Origin: Paraburkholderia sp. BCC1886
GTDB lineage: Bacteria > Pseudomonadota > Gammaproteobacteria > Burkholderiales > Burkholderiaceae
Assembly: GCF_900996245.1 (NCBI RefSeq)
Contig: NZ_CAAJGK010000041.1
Coordinates: 533,382-597,381 of the forward strand
Direction: 5' to 3'
Length of the DNA: 64,000 bases
Shown piece by piece: positions 20,023 to 28,651 of the stretch; position 1 is the stretch's first letter, and the number at the start of each line of letters is the position of its first letter. The notes beneath the pieces are model-generated. The model ran no database searches. It saw only the letters and a list, made by a program, of their open reading frames with translations, and was not told the DNA's origin. A program made the translations under genes and the position numbers.

Positions 20023-20072
20023 GTTATAAGCTTTTCTGCACGGTATTGCAACGCTATTGATCGTTTGTGCAA
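20023..20072 (-). promoter_or_regulatory. glpD promoter overlapped by 36-bp operator, copy A
   Basis: Reverse-strand promoter: -35 TTGCAA (20046-20051) and -10 TATAAC (20023-20028), spacer 17. The operator at 20037-20072 has the form TGCACG-N3-TTGCAA-N7-GATC-N3-TGTGCAA, so the -35 box is its inner element. The outer parts TGCACG and GTGCAA form an inverted repeat. The same element occurs at 20128-20163 and 25594-25629. Geometry predicts repression by the adjacent SorC/DeoR-type protein. Confidence 0.8.
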
Positions 20073-20127
20073 GCATGCGAAATGGCTGGATCGCAAGTGG
20101 GGTGGGGCGCTCCGCGAAATCGTCGTT

Positions 20128-20177
20128 TTGCACGGATGATCGACCGTGTTGCAAAGTCGTGCAATCGGGTTTATAAA
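20128..20177 (+). promoter_or_regulatory. Promoter of the SorC-type regulator operon overlapped by 36-bp operator, copy C
   Basis: Forward -35 TTGCAA (20149-20154) and -10 TATAAA (20172-20177) are 17 bases apart. Operator 20128-20163 is the reverse-orientation version of copy A, again with TTGCAA as both inner element and -35 box. This implies autoregulation. The predicted transcript start near 20184 excludes translation starts before that point. Confidence 0.8.
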
Positions 20178-20199
20178 GACGCCTTCGGAACGTGTTGTA

Positions 20200-21396
20200 A
20201 TGGCGGTCCCATGGCTTTCCGATTGGTCCCGTATGCCCAGCCCCGTTTTCAAGGATGAAGCGAGTCAGTTCGCCGCGGCGGTCAAGGTCGCGAAGATGTA
20301 CTACTACCAGAGCATGACCACCGAAGCGATCGCACAGGATATGAACCTGTCGCGCTCGAAGGTGTCGCGGCTCTTGAGCATCGCGCATGCGAACGGTCTG
20401 GTCGAGATCCGCATCAACGATCCGAGCGACCGGCCGAAGAGCATCGAACTGGAACTCGAACAACGCTTCGGCCTCGCCGCCGCGAAGGTCGTGCCGGTGC
20501 CCGAAGCCGCCGGCGAGGGCGAGTGGTTGCGGCGGGTCGCGATGTTCACGGCGAGCTATCTGAACACGGTGATCGATTCGAACATGGTGGTGGGCATTGC
20601 GTGGGGCACGACGATCTCGGCGGTTTCCGATCATCTGATTCCGAAGTCCACGGCCAATGTCGACGTCGTCCAGTTGAACGGCGCGGGCAATGCGCAGGGC
20701 GTGACCAACACGTTCAGCAGCAACCTCGTCATGCGCTTCGCCAACAGCTACGACGCGCGGCCTCATCCGTTTCACGTGCCGGCTTTTTTCGATTACCCGG
20801 AAACCAAGGTCGCGCTATGGCGCGAGCGCAGCGTGCGGCAGATTCTCGACCTGCAGAGCGACGTGGACGTGATGCTGTGTAGCGTGGGCGTGATGTCGCC
20901 GCATATGACCAGCTATGTGTATAGCGGCGCGTTTCTCGAGCGCAGCGATTTCGAATCGTTGCGCAAGGAGCGGGTGGTCGGCGATATGGCCACCGTGTTT
21001 TTCCGCGCGGACGGCACGTATCGCGACATCGAGTTGAACCGGCGGACCAGTGGACCCGACCTCGATCTGTTCCAGCGCGCGAAGCATTCCATCTGCGTGG
21101 TGTCGGGGCTGCAGAAAGTGGAAGGCTTGCGCGGTGCGTTGCGCGGCGGGTTCGTCAAGGAACTGATCATCGACGAGCCGACCGCGCGGCAATTGCTGGC
21201 GACGACGGCAGCCGGGGCCGACGTGGATTCGAAAGCCGTCGAACCGGATGCCATACAGGACGAGACGGACCACGCGTTGTCCGGGCAAGAAAAACGTATC
21301 GCAGCAAGACCGGCAAAGAGCGCCGCTCCCGCGCCAACCGATCCGCGCGCCAAGGCGCACACCAGCCGCAAACGAAAGACCGCAACATCCTCATGA
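20200..21396 (+). CDS. SorC/DeoR-type sugar-binding transcriptional regulator
   Basis: The 398-residue regulator has an N-terminal HTH (KMYYYQSMTTEAIAQDMNLSRSKVSRLLSIAHANGLVEIRI), then a SorC sugar-binding domain with GIAWGTTISAVSDHL and NVDVVQLNGAG and a C-terminal ligand-pocket block (GLQKVEGLRGALRGGFVKELIIDE). Effectors of this family are phosphorylated sugars or polyols. The tail beyond about residue 345 is an unusual low-complexity Ala/Lys/Arg-rich extension. ATG 20200 is preferred because it follows the predicted transcript start with GGAA upstream; ATG 20233 is an alternative. Probably controls glpD, its own operon and the MFS gene through the 36-bp operator. Confidence 0.9.
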   Translation: MAVPWLSDWSRMPSPVFKDEASQFAAAVKVAKMYYYQSMTTEAIAQDMNLSRSKVSRLLSIAHANGLVEIRINDPSDRPKSIELELEQRFGLAAAKVVPVPEAAGEGEWLRRVAMFTASYLNTVIDSNMVVGIAWGTTISAVSDHLIPKSTANVDVVQLNGAGNAQGVTNTFSSNLVMRFANSYDARPHPFHVPAFFDYPETKVALWRERSVRQILDLQSDVDVMLCSVGVMSPHMTSYVYSGAFLERSDFESLRKERVVGDMATVFFRADGTYRDIELNRRTSGPDLDLFQRAKHSICVVSGLQKVEGLRGALRGGFVKELIIDEPTARQLLATTAAGADVDSKAVEPDAIQDETDHALSGQEKRIAARPAKSAAPAPTDPRAKAHTSRKRKTATSS

Positions 21397-21431
21397 CATC
21401 GCCCGAGGGCGCACGGAGTCCCGCTTCACCC

Positions 21432-22277
21432 ATGAAACTGATTACCTGGAACATACAGACTTGCCGCGGCTGCGATGGCAGGATCGACCCGAAGCGGATT
21501 GTCGAACATGCGCGGGCATTAGCCGATTTCGACGTGCTGTGTTTGCAGGAAGTCAGTGACGGCTTCGCGCCGCTCGACGCGGGAGAAAATCAGTTCGCGC
21601 AACTCGCCGCGCTCCTGCCGGGCTTCACCGCGATTGCCGCGCCCGCCGTCGATCTGCTCGCGCCCAACGGCGGCCGCGCGCGCTTCGGCAATCTGTTGCT
21701 GAGCCGCTTGCCGGTCGCCCATGCATTGCGCCACGCGCTGCCGCAACCGTTCGACGACGCGCCGCGCAGCATGCCGCGTTCGATGCTCGAGACGACGCTC
21801 CTGACCGGCGCCGGCCCCTTGCGTGTAATGACGACGCATCTGGAATACTTCTCGACGACGCAGCGCGCAGCGCAGATCGACGCCATCCGGCGCGCACACG
21901 CGAATGCCTGCGATCAGGCGCGCCGCCCCATCACCACGATCCCGCCCACCAATCCGTATGGCGGCACGCCCCACACCGCATCGGCGATTCTGACCGGCGA
22001 CTTCAACTTCGCCCCGGCCGACCCGTTGCACGCGGCCGTGCAGGCGCGTGACGACGCGCCGTGCGTGCCCGCTTTCGTCGATGCGTGGCAGCACCGTTAT
22101 CCCGGCGTCGTCCAGCCCGATACCGTCGGCATCTACGACCGCGAGCAATGGCCGTACGCGTTCGCCTGCGACTTCATGTTCGTGACCAAAGACCTGTTGC
22201 CGCGGGTCGAACGGCTCGAAGTCGACACGGCGACCCAGGCCTCCGATCATCAGCCGATGTTGCTCGTTCTTTCGTAA
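21432..22277 (+). CDS. Endonuclease/exonuclease/phosphatase (EEP) family hydrolase
   Basis: The 281-residue DNase I-like phosphoesterase has motifs KLITWNIQ, DVLCLQEVSD (metal-binding Glu), TGDFNF (catalytic Asp/Asn) and the final SDHQPM (general-base His). The family cleaves phosphoester bonds in nucleic acids, inositol phosphates or sphingomyelin-type lipids. Here the context with a GpdQ-like diesterase, a HAD phosphatase and GlpD favours a small phosphodiester substrate. The frame also contains ATG 21393, which overlaps the regulator stop as ATGA and could give translational coupling. ATG 21432 matches where homology begins. Confidence 0.88.
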   Translation: MKLITWNIQTCRGCDGRIDPKRIVEHARALADFDVLCLQEVSDGFAPLDAGENQFAQLAALLPGFTAIAAPAVDLLAPNGGRARFGNLLLSRLPVAHALRHALPQPFDDAPRSMPRSMLETTLLTGAGPLRVMTTHLEYFSTTQRAAQIDAIRRAHANACDQARRPITTIPPTNPYGGTPHTASAILTGDFNFAPADPLHAAVQARDDAPCVPAFVDAWQHRYPGVVQPDTVGIYDREQWPYAFACDFMFVTKDLLPRVERLEVDTATQASDHQPMLLVLS

Positions 22278-22282
22278 TCGCC

Positions 22283-23077
22283 ATGCTCGCTCTCGATCAC
22301 TTTCGCGACTGCTCGTCGATCCACACGGTGTTTACCGATATCGACGATACCCTGACCACCGACGGCGTCCTGCTTGCCGACACCTATCACGCCATGGAGC
22401 GGCTGCACGCGGCGGGTGTGCGCGTCGTGCCGGTGACCGGCCGGCCCGCCGGCTGGTGCGATCACATTGCGCGCATGTGGCCGATCGACGGCGTGATCGG
22501 CGAAAACGGCGCGTTTTACTACTGGTACGATCGCGCGTCGGGCAAGCTGCGCGAGCGGCATGTGTTCGACCACGACACGCGGCGCGGCAATGCGGGCAAG
22601 CTCGACGCGGTACGCGCGCGCATTCTCGACGCGGTGCCCGAATGCGCGGTGGCCTCCGACCAGTTCTGCCGTCTGTACGACCTTGCGATCGATTTTTGCG
22701 AGGACGTGCCGCCGCTAGCCGACGACAAGGTCACGCAGATCGCCGGCATCATGCGCGAGGCGGGCATGACCGCGAAAGTCAGCTCGATACACGTGAACGG
22801 CTGGTTCGGTGCTTACGACAAGCTCACGATGACGCAGCGCTTCGCCGCGGAAGTGTGGGGCGACGACCTTGATGCGTTGCGCGCGCACAGCGTTTTCGCC
22901 GGCGATTCACCGAACGACGAGCCGATGTTCGGTTACTTTCCGCATTCGGTGGGCGTCGCCAACGTGCGTCAGTTCGTCGACAGGATGGACACGCCGCCGG
23001 CCTACGTGACCCACGGCGCAGGCGGCCACGGTTTCGCCGAGCTCGCCGATCATCTGCTCGCGCATCGCCAGTCGTAA
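22283..23077 (+). CDS. HAD-superfamily (class IIB) phosphatase
   Basis: The 264-residue hydrolase has all four HAD motifs: FTDIDDTLTTDG (nucleophile Asp), VPVTGRPAG (motif II), a Lys in the DDKVTQI region and GDSPNDEPMFGYF (metal-binding Asp pair). The C2b cap, similar to Cof, sucrose-phosphate or mannosyl-3-phosphoglycerate phosphatases, implies a sugar or polyol phosphate substrate. Start at ATG 22283, six bases after the EEP stop; the longer open frame back to 22061 lies inside the EEP gene. Part of the SorC-led operon. Confidence 0.9.
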   Translation: MLALDHFRDCSSIHTVFTDIDDTLTTDGVLLADTYHAMERLHAAGVRVVPVTGRPAGWCDHIARMWPIDGVIGENGAFYYWYDRASGKLRERHVFDHDTRRGNAGKLDAVRARILDAVPECAVASDQFCRLYDLAIDFCEDVPPLADDKVTQIAGIMREAGMTAKVSSIHVNGWFGAYDKLTMTQRFAAEVWGDDLDALRAHSVFAGDSPNDEPMFGYFPHSVGVANVRQFVDRMDTPPAYVTHGAGGHGFAELADHLLAHRQS

Positions 23078-23143
23078 AATAGGCAACCGCCTGTATCAGC
23101 AAGTTCGCAGCACATTCGCCGCACGTCACCCGCAGGAATCATC

Positions 23144-23971
23144 ATGCTCATCGCGCAAATCAGCGATCTTCACATCAAACGCCAGGGCAAGCTCGCCTAT
23201 GGCCTCGTCGATACGGCGGCCTGTCTGCGCCGCTGCGTCAAACAGCTCAATGCGCTGGACCCGCGCCCGGATGCCGTGCTGATTACCGGCGACCTCGTCG
23301 ATTTCGGCGATGCCGAGGAGTACACGTTCCTGCGCGGCCTGCTGGAGCCGCTCGCGGTGCCGTACTACCTGTGCATCGGCAATCACGACGGACGCGACGC
23401 GCTGCGCGAGGTGTTCTCCGATCACGCGTATCTGCATCAGCATCCGCGCTTCGTGCAGTACGTGCTCGATCTCGCGCCGCTGCGCGCGATCGTGATGGAT
23501 ACGCAGGACCCGCCGCATGGTGGCGGCCGCCTGTGCGACGAGCGGCTCGACTGGCTCGAGAAGACGCTGGCCGACGGAGCGGGCAGGCCGACGGTGGTCG
23601 CGATGCATCATCCGCCGTTCGTGTGCGGCATCGAGCATATGGACGTGCAGAACCTCGCCGAACCCGACGCGACGAAACTCGCAGCCATCGTCGCGCGTCA
23701 TCCGGAAGTGGAGCGGGTGCTGTGCGGTCACGTACATCGCGCGATCCAGACGCGCTTTGCCGGGACCATTGCGAGCATTTGCCCGTCGCCGGCGCATCAG
23801 GTGGCGCTGGATCTGCGTCCGCGCGGGCCGTCGCGATTCATCATGGAGCCGCCGGCGTTCCAGTTGCATCGTTATACGGAGCAGGATGGCCTGGTCACGC
23901 ATACCGCGTATGTGGGCGACTTCGGCGGCACTCATCCTTTCTTCGACGACAATCATGCGTTGATCGACTGA
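23144..23971 (+). CDS. Metallophosphodiesterase, GpdQ/CpdA-like
   Basis: The 275-residue binuclear metallophosphoesterase has SDLH, ITGDLVDFG, CIGNHDGR, AMHHPPF and CGHVHRAI, the complete metal-ligand set. FCGIEHMD and the H-rich end match the GpdQ (glycerophosphodiesterase) and CpdA (cAMP phosphodiesterase) group, class III cyclic-nucleotide/glycerophosphodiester hydrolases. With glpD under the same operator, glycerophosphodiester hydrolysis to glycerol 3-phosphate is the more coherent reading. It is the last gene of the operon and is followed by a strong terminator. Confidence 0.9.
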   Translation: MLIAQISDLHIKRQGKLAYGLVDTAACLRRCVKQLNALDPRPDAVLITGDLVDFGDAEEYTFLRGLLEPLAVPYYLCIGNHDGRDALREVFSDHAYLHQHPRFVQYVLDLAPLRAIVMDTQDPPHGGGRLCDERLDWLEKTLADGAGRPTVVAMHHPPFVCGIEHMDVQNLAEPDATKLAAIVARHPEVERVLCGHVHRAIQTRFAGTIASICPSPAHQVALDLRPRGPSRFIMEPPAFQLHRYTEQDGLVTHTAYVGDFGGTHPFFDDNHALID

Positions 23972-24002
23972 GTGCCATCCGGGTACTAGCCGAACGGCAA
24001 AA

Positions 24003-24036
24003 AAAAACGGGACGCCATAAAAGGCGTCCCGTTTTT
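24003..24036. terminator. Bidirectional intrinsic terminator
   Basis: A perfect 14-bp stem (24003-24016 with 24023-24036) and ATAAAA loop sit between A- and T-runs, separating the convergent phosphodiesterase and MFS genes. Confidence 0.95.
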
Positions 24037-24059
24037 ATTCGCATGCAGCGAGCTGAAGC

Positions 24060-25433
24060 CTAGCGACGCGCCATCTCCGCGCCTGTGGCTTGCGATACGC
24101 GTCCTGCCGCATCGCTATCGGCACCGCTCACGTTCAACTGTTCGAGCGTCATGTTGCGCGTCTCCGGCGCGAGCCAGGCCGAGATCAGCAAGCCGGCGAA
24201 CGCGATACCGAAGAAGAACCACAGCGCGACGCTCGCGCCCCACCATGCGACGAAGTTCGGGAACACCAGCACACCCATGATCGAACCGATACGGCTCACC
24301 GAGGTGGCGAGGCCCGAAGCGCCCGCGCGAACATTGGTCGGGAACAGTTCGGTCGGGTACACGAAGTTCAGAATGCCGCCGCCCGAATTCGCAAACAGCA
24401 CCGCGCAGCTAAACAGCACGACGAGGAACGCGAAGGTCGGCTTCGTGTTGAGCGCGAGCACCAGCAAGGCTACCGACAGACCCGCGAACGACGTGATCAG
24501 CAACGGCCGGCGTCCCCAGCGATCCACCAGATTCATGCCGATGATCGCGCCGACCATGCCGAGAATCGCAATCGCCCCCGAGCCGACGATGGTCAGCACG
24601 CGCGAGCCGTGCGAGAACGGCGAGATGATGGTGGGCGCGTACATCGAGATGCCGTAATAGGCCGTCGCGTAGCAGAACCAGAAACCGAGCACGAAGATCG
24701 TGCGGCGAAGCATCGGTTTGGAAAACAGCACGGCGAGATTGCCGTCCGAGCGGGTCTCGCGCGCGAGCACGATCTTTTCGCCGGTCACTGCCAGCATCAC
24801 GGCTTCGGCTTCGGCATGGCGGCCCTTCGATTGCAGCCAGCGCGGCGACTCCGGCAAGGTCATGCGGAAGAAGAACACGATGAGCGCGAACACCGCGCCG
24901 ATGCCGAGCATGTAGCGCCACGCGTTCTCGCCTAACGGCAGACATGCGAGGCCGACCACGTATGCCGCCACGGCGCCGACGAACCACATGGCGGCAAGGA
25001 AGGTGCCGTGTTGCCCTCGCTTATGTCGCGAACTGAATTCGGCGACGAGCGTCGCGGAGATCGGATAGTCCGCGCCGATGCCCACACCGAGCAGAAAGCG
25101 GAACAGGATGAGTTGCCAGGCGCTTTGCGACACTGCCGTGAGCGCCGCGAACAGCACGAAAGCAAGCAGGTCGACCACATACATGGCTTTGCGCCCGAAG
25201 CGGTCGGTCAGACGGCCGAGCCAGGCGGCGCCGATAAACGAGCCGATGATGGCCGACGACACCACCATGCTTTGCGTGCCCGCGCCGAGATGCCATTGCT
25301 TGATGACCGCGGGCAGTGCGACTGCCACGATGGTCAGGTCGAAGCCATCGAGGAAGGTTCCCCCCGCCGAAAGCAGCGTGACCTTGCGCTGGAATCGTCT
25401 GACCCGGTCGGAATCGAGATGGTCGAAGCTCAT
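24060..25433 (-). CDS. MFS transporter, possibly of the phosphate/glycerophosphodiester (PHS) type
   Basis: The 457-residue, 12-span major-facilitator protein has FLDGFDLTIVAVALPAV in TM1, the loop signature GRLTDRFGRKAMY, LPESPRWL between TM6 and TM7, and PTELFPTNVRAGASG near TM10. GVGIGADYPISATLVAEF resembles the GxGIGGDYPxS signature of the PHS family, which includes glycerophosphoinositol permeases; general sugar or aromatic-acid porters share some of these motifs. Its promoter carries the third copy of the 36-bp operator found at glpD, so I infer uptake of the compound degraded by the SorC-led operon. The ligand itself is not proven. Confidence 0.9.
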   Translation of the reverse strand: MSFDHLDSDRVRRFQRKVTLLSAGGTFLDGFDLTIVAVALPAVIKQWHLGAGTQSMVVSSAIIGSFIGAAWLGRLTDRFGRKAMYVVDLLAFVLFAALTAVSQSAWQLILFRFLLGVGIGADYPISATLVAEFSSRHKRGQHGTFLAAMWFVGAVAAYVVGLACLPLGENAWRYMLGIGAVFALIVFFFRMTLPESPRWLQSKGRHAEAEAVMLAVTGEKIVLARETRSDGNLAVLFSKPMLRRTIFVLGFWFCYATAYYGISMYAPTIISPFSHGSRVLTIVGSGAIAILGMVGAIIGMNLVDRWGRRPLLITSFAGLSVALLVLALNTKPTFAFLVVLFSCAVLFANSGGGILNFVYPTELFPTNVRAGASGLATSVSRIGSIMGVLVFPNFVAWWGASVALWFFFGIAFAGLLISAWLAPETRNMTLEQLNVSGADSDAAGRVSQATGAEMARR

Positions 25434-25579
25434 GCTTGAAGTCCCCTATTGTGCTTAATGTGTCCGCGCTGGAAAAGCGCCGCGCCGGAACCATGGTTCC
25501 ATCGCGGCCAGATCGCGGATTGTGCGCTGCCTGTTCTTTCAGAATGATGGCAAAACGGCGCAATTTCTTTCAAGACGAC

Positions 25580-25629
25580 TTTATAGTGGTTTTTGCACGT
25601 CGTTGCAATCGGTATGATCATCTGTGCAA
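25580..25629 (-). promoter_or_regulatory. MFS gene promoter overlapped by 36-bp operator, copy B
   Basis: Reverse-strand -35 TTGCAA (25603-25608) and -10 TATAAA (25580-25585) have a 17-base spacer, exactly as at glpD. Operator 25594-25629 agrees with copy A at 25 of 36 positions, all key blocks included. The transcript would start near 25573, leaving a leader of about 140 bases. The 25434-25782 gap holds no convincing gene besides this element and the repeats at 25641-25682. Confidence 0.8.
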
Positions 25630-25640
25630 CGATTTCAGGC

Positions 25641-25682
25641 AGGCACTTCTGTGCAGGCACTTCTGTGCAGGCACTTTGGTGC
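25641..25682. repeat. Three tandem 14-bp repeats with internal palindromes
   Basis: Units 25641-25654 and 25655-25668 are identical (AGGCACTTCTGTGC); 25669-25682 differs at two positions. Each holds GCAC and GTGC as a short inverted repeat, echoing the TGCAC/GTGCA halves of the operator 12 bases away. Confidence 0.85.
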
Positions 25683-25782
25683 GGAGGCAAGACGTTCACG
25701 AGCAAAAAGAAAAGGCCAGCGGACGAAGGCGTGCGCTGAACCAAGCTGCCCCACGCTGACTTAGGCCGGTCGCCGCGTTGAA

Positions 25783-26523
25783 TCAAGGCCGTGCGACGAT
25801 CGACAGATAACGCGCCGGCATGCTCACGCCATAGCACGCGTGCGGCGTGCCCGCATCGAAGTAGACGCTGTCGCCTTTCTCCAGCGTGAGCGGCGCATAG
25901 TCCCGCATCATGAAGATCAACGACCCCTCGGTGACGAAAATGAACTCCTGGCCATCGTGCGCCGAGAGGACATGCTTGCCCGTGTCCGCAATCGCTTCGA
26001 TCAGCGTGGGTTCCATCGACTTGGTCACCAGATCCGCGCCAAGCCATTCGAAAATGCCGGTCGACGTCGGATGCTTCACGCCGTGACCCGCGCGGCTCAC
26101 CGCCCGGCACCCTTGCGCGAACGACTTTTCATTACCGCCGACCATATCCGGCCAGCGGATCTCCAACGCCTTCGCGAGTCTCGATAGCACCGAATAGGTC
26201 GGCGAAATCCGGCCGTTCTCGATGCGCGAGATGGTCGAAATCGACACCGACGACAAGGCCGAGAGCGCCGTGAGCGTCATGCCGCGCGCGTGCCGGTGAT
26301 ACGCAATGGTCTCGCCGGGACTGGTTTCAGCGACGGCGTCCGCGTCGCTCGCCGACGCTACCGGGGTGACCGGCGGCACTGGCGTAGCAGGCTCGCCCGC
26401 CATGGCCGGCTTGCGCTTGCGCGCCCCCCCAGCACTGGCGCCGACTACCTCGGCCACGGGCGCACTCACGTGAGTCTGTTTCTTCCGATGCCGCGTTTTT
26501 TGCGGCGGATTCTCTGTTTGCAT
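25783..26523 (-). CDS. XRE-family regulator with C-terminal cupin sensor
   Basis: The 246-residue protein starts with a Lys/Ala/Pro-rich tail of about 70 residues. An HTH_3 domain follows (IAYHRHARGMTLTALSALSSVSISTISRIENGRISPTYSVLSRLAKAL, in parts about residues 72-120), then a cupin_2 domain (about 170-240) with FIFVTEGSLIFM and LEKGDSVYFDAGTPHACYG. Such regulators (SutR/PuuR-like) commonly control amino-acid, polyamine or sulfur genes. The cupin probably senses the metabolite. It is divergent from a D-amino-acid-type operon whose promoter is flanked by two palindromes, its likely operators. AGGAGA supports the ATG start. Confidence 0.92.
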   Translation of the reverse strand: MQTENPPQKTRHRKKQTHVSAPVAEVVGASAGGARKRKPAMAGEPATPVPPVTPVASASDADAVAETSPGETIAYHRHARGMTLTALSALSSVSISTISRIENGRISPTYSVLSRLAKALEIRWPDMVGGNEKSFAQGCRAVSRAGHGVKHPTSTGIFEWLGADLVTKSMEPTLIEAIADTGKHVLSAHDGQEFIFVTEGSLIFMMRDYAPLTLEKGDSVYFDAGTPHACYGVSMPARYLSIVARP

Positions 26524-26613
26524 GTGTCTCCTGACTCGTGGAATGCAAAGAGGACGAACTGTTCAGGTCGCCATGATGACATGGGCCGCCGGCCTCCGTG
26601 CGCGCTTTGCGTA

Positions 26614-26699
26614 ATTTTGCATCTTTGCAAAATTTTTTTCTTGACCCCCGGATTTTAGCTCAATAGGATCATTTTCATGGTTTTGCATAAATGCAAAAC
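26614..26699 (+). promoter_or_regulatory. Operon promoter bracketed by two 20-bp palindromes
   Basis: Promoter: -35 TTGACC (26641-26646), spacer 17, -10 TAGGAT (26664-26669). Palindrome 1 at 26614-26633 is ATTTTGCA-N4-TGCAAAAT. Palindrome 2 at 26680-26699 is GTTTTGCA-N4-TGCAAAAC. One lies 7 bases upstream of the -35 and the other covers the transcript start. Centres are 66 bp apart, close to six helical turns. Binding at both could repress by looping or block the initial transcript. The neighbouring XRE-cupin protein is the obvious candidate. Confidence 0.82.
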
Positions 26700-26763
26700 G
26701 GCAGCGTAGTTACCCATGAGTTCTCCGGTTTCACCGTCCAATCCACTCAATGAAGGGCTGACC

Positions 26764-27750
26764 ATGTTCGACGATTCTGCTGATCCTGTTATTCGCGCTA
26801 TCGACGCCGCCAACGTGTCGCGCCGGGGTTTTCTCAAGACGGCGGGCTACGGTGTGGTCGCCGGACTCGGCGCGGGCATGCTCAGCCGCCCGGCGCTGGC
26901 CGCGGCTTCGCTTGCGCCCATCAAGACGGTGCGGCCCGGCTATCTGACGGCGGCGTGTCTGGGCGACATGCCGATCGCCTCGGTGCGCGACGGCAAGCTG
27001 ATCGGCACGGACTTCGACATGCTTCAACTGATCGCCGAGCGTTTGCAGTTGAAGATCGACGTACAGCAGATGACATTTTCGGCGGTGATCGAAGCGGTGA
27101 AATCGGGGCGCGTCGACTGGTTCGGCGGCAACTTCGCGTGGACGCCGATCCGCGCAAAGCTGCTGTTGCTGACCGATCCGGTGTTCTATACCGGCGCCTA
27201 CGTGATCATGCGCAAGAACCAGACGCAGAAGACCACGCTCGCGATCGCGGACCTGAGCGGCCACACCATCGGCACCGCCACCGGCTACTCGACGGTGCCC
27301 GACATGAAGAAGGTGCCGGGCATTACCGAGGTGAAACTGTACGACGGCATCGACTCGTGTCTGCGCGACGTGGTGGCCGGCCGGCTCGACTTCGCCGTGC
27401 TCGATGCGCCGACCGTCGACTACATGATCCAGCAGAACCCGACGTGGGGACTCAAGCAGATCCCGATCACGTTCGATGCGGCTTACCCGAGCCTGACCGG
27501 CAAGTTCGCATCCATCTGGGGGGTGAGCCCGGACAAGAAAGATCTGTTCGACGGCATCAACGAAGGCGTGCGCTGGTTGTGGCGCACCAACCAGATCAAG
27601 CCGATTCTCGACAAGTACGGCATTTCGAATCCCGACTACCTGGCGCCGCTGCCGACCGATCCGCGCATCGGCGTCGACCGCGATGCGAAGGGCGCGCTGA
27701 TCGGCCCGTTTGCCCACTCGCCGCGGGATTTCAGTCAGGCCTTCGCCTGA
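26764..27750 (+). CDS. Tat-exported substrate-binding protein of a polar amino-acid ABC transporter
   Basis: The 328-residue periplasmic type II binding protein (family 3) has a twin-arginine signal (SRRGFLKTAGYGVVAGLGAG) and SBP_bac_3 motifs: KLIGTDFDMLQLIAERL, VDWFGGNFAWTPIRAKLL, HTIGTATGYS and DFAVLDAPTVDYM. Tat export of such a protein is uncommon and implies folding before export. ATG 26764 with AAGGG six bases upstream is preferred over ATG 26716. It is the first gene of a seven-gene operon including ATPase, two permeases, RidA and two DadA-like oxidases, so the ligand is probably an amino acid or related amine. Confidence 0.9.
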   Translation: MFDDSADPVIRAIDAANVSRRGFLKTAGYGVVAGLGAGMLSRPALAAASLAPIKTVRPGYLTAACLGDMPIASVRDGKLIGTDFDMLQLIAERLQLKIDVQQMTFSAVIEAVKSGRVDWFGGNFAWTPIRAKLLLLTDPVFYTGAYVIMRKNQTQKTTLAIADLSGHTIGTATGYSTVPDMKKVPGITEVKLYDGIDSCLRDVVAGRLDFAVLDAPTVDYMIQQNPTWGLKQIPITFDAAYPSLTGKFASIWGVSPDKKDLFDGINEGVRWLWRTNQIKPILDKYGISNPDYLAPLPTDPRIGVDRDAKGALIGPFAHSPRDFSQAFA

Positions 27751-27759
27751 GGCGCAATC

Positions 27760-28650
<891 letters not shown>

Positions 28651-28651
28651 T

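Noticed and set aside
19957..20775. N-terminal 273-residue extension of GlpD
   Set aside because: It runs through the divergent promoter and operators and into the regulator gene; homology and ribosome site support ATG 19956.
22061..22282. Upstream extension of the HAD phosphatase
   Set aside because: It lies in another frame within the EEP gene; HAD motif I begins shortly after ATG 22283.
25641..25682. Possible CRISPR-like array
   Set aside because: Units are 14 bp and directly abutting with no spacers, so this is a simple tandem repeat.
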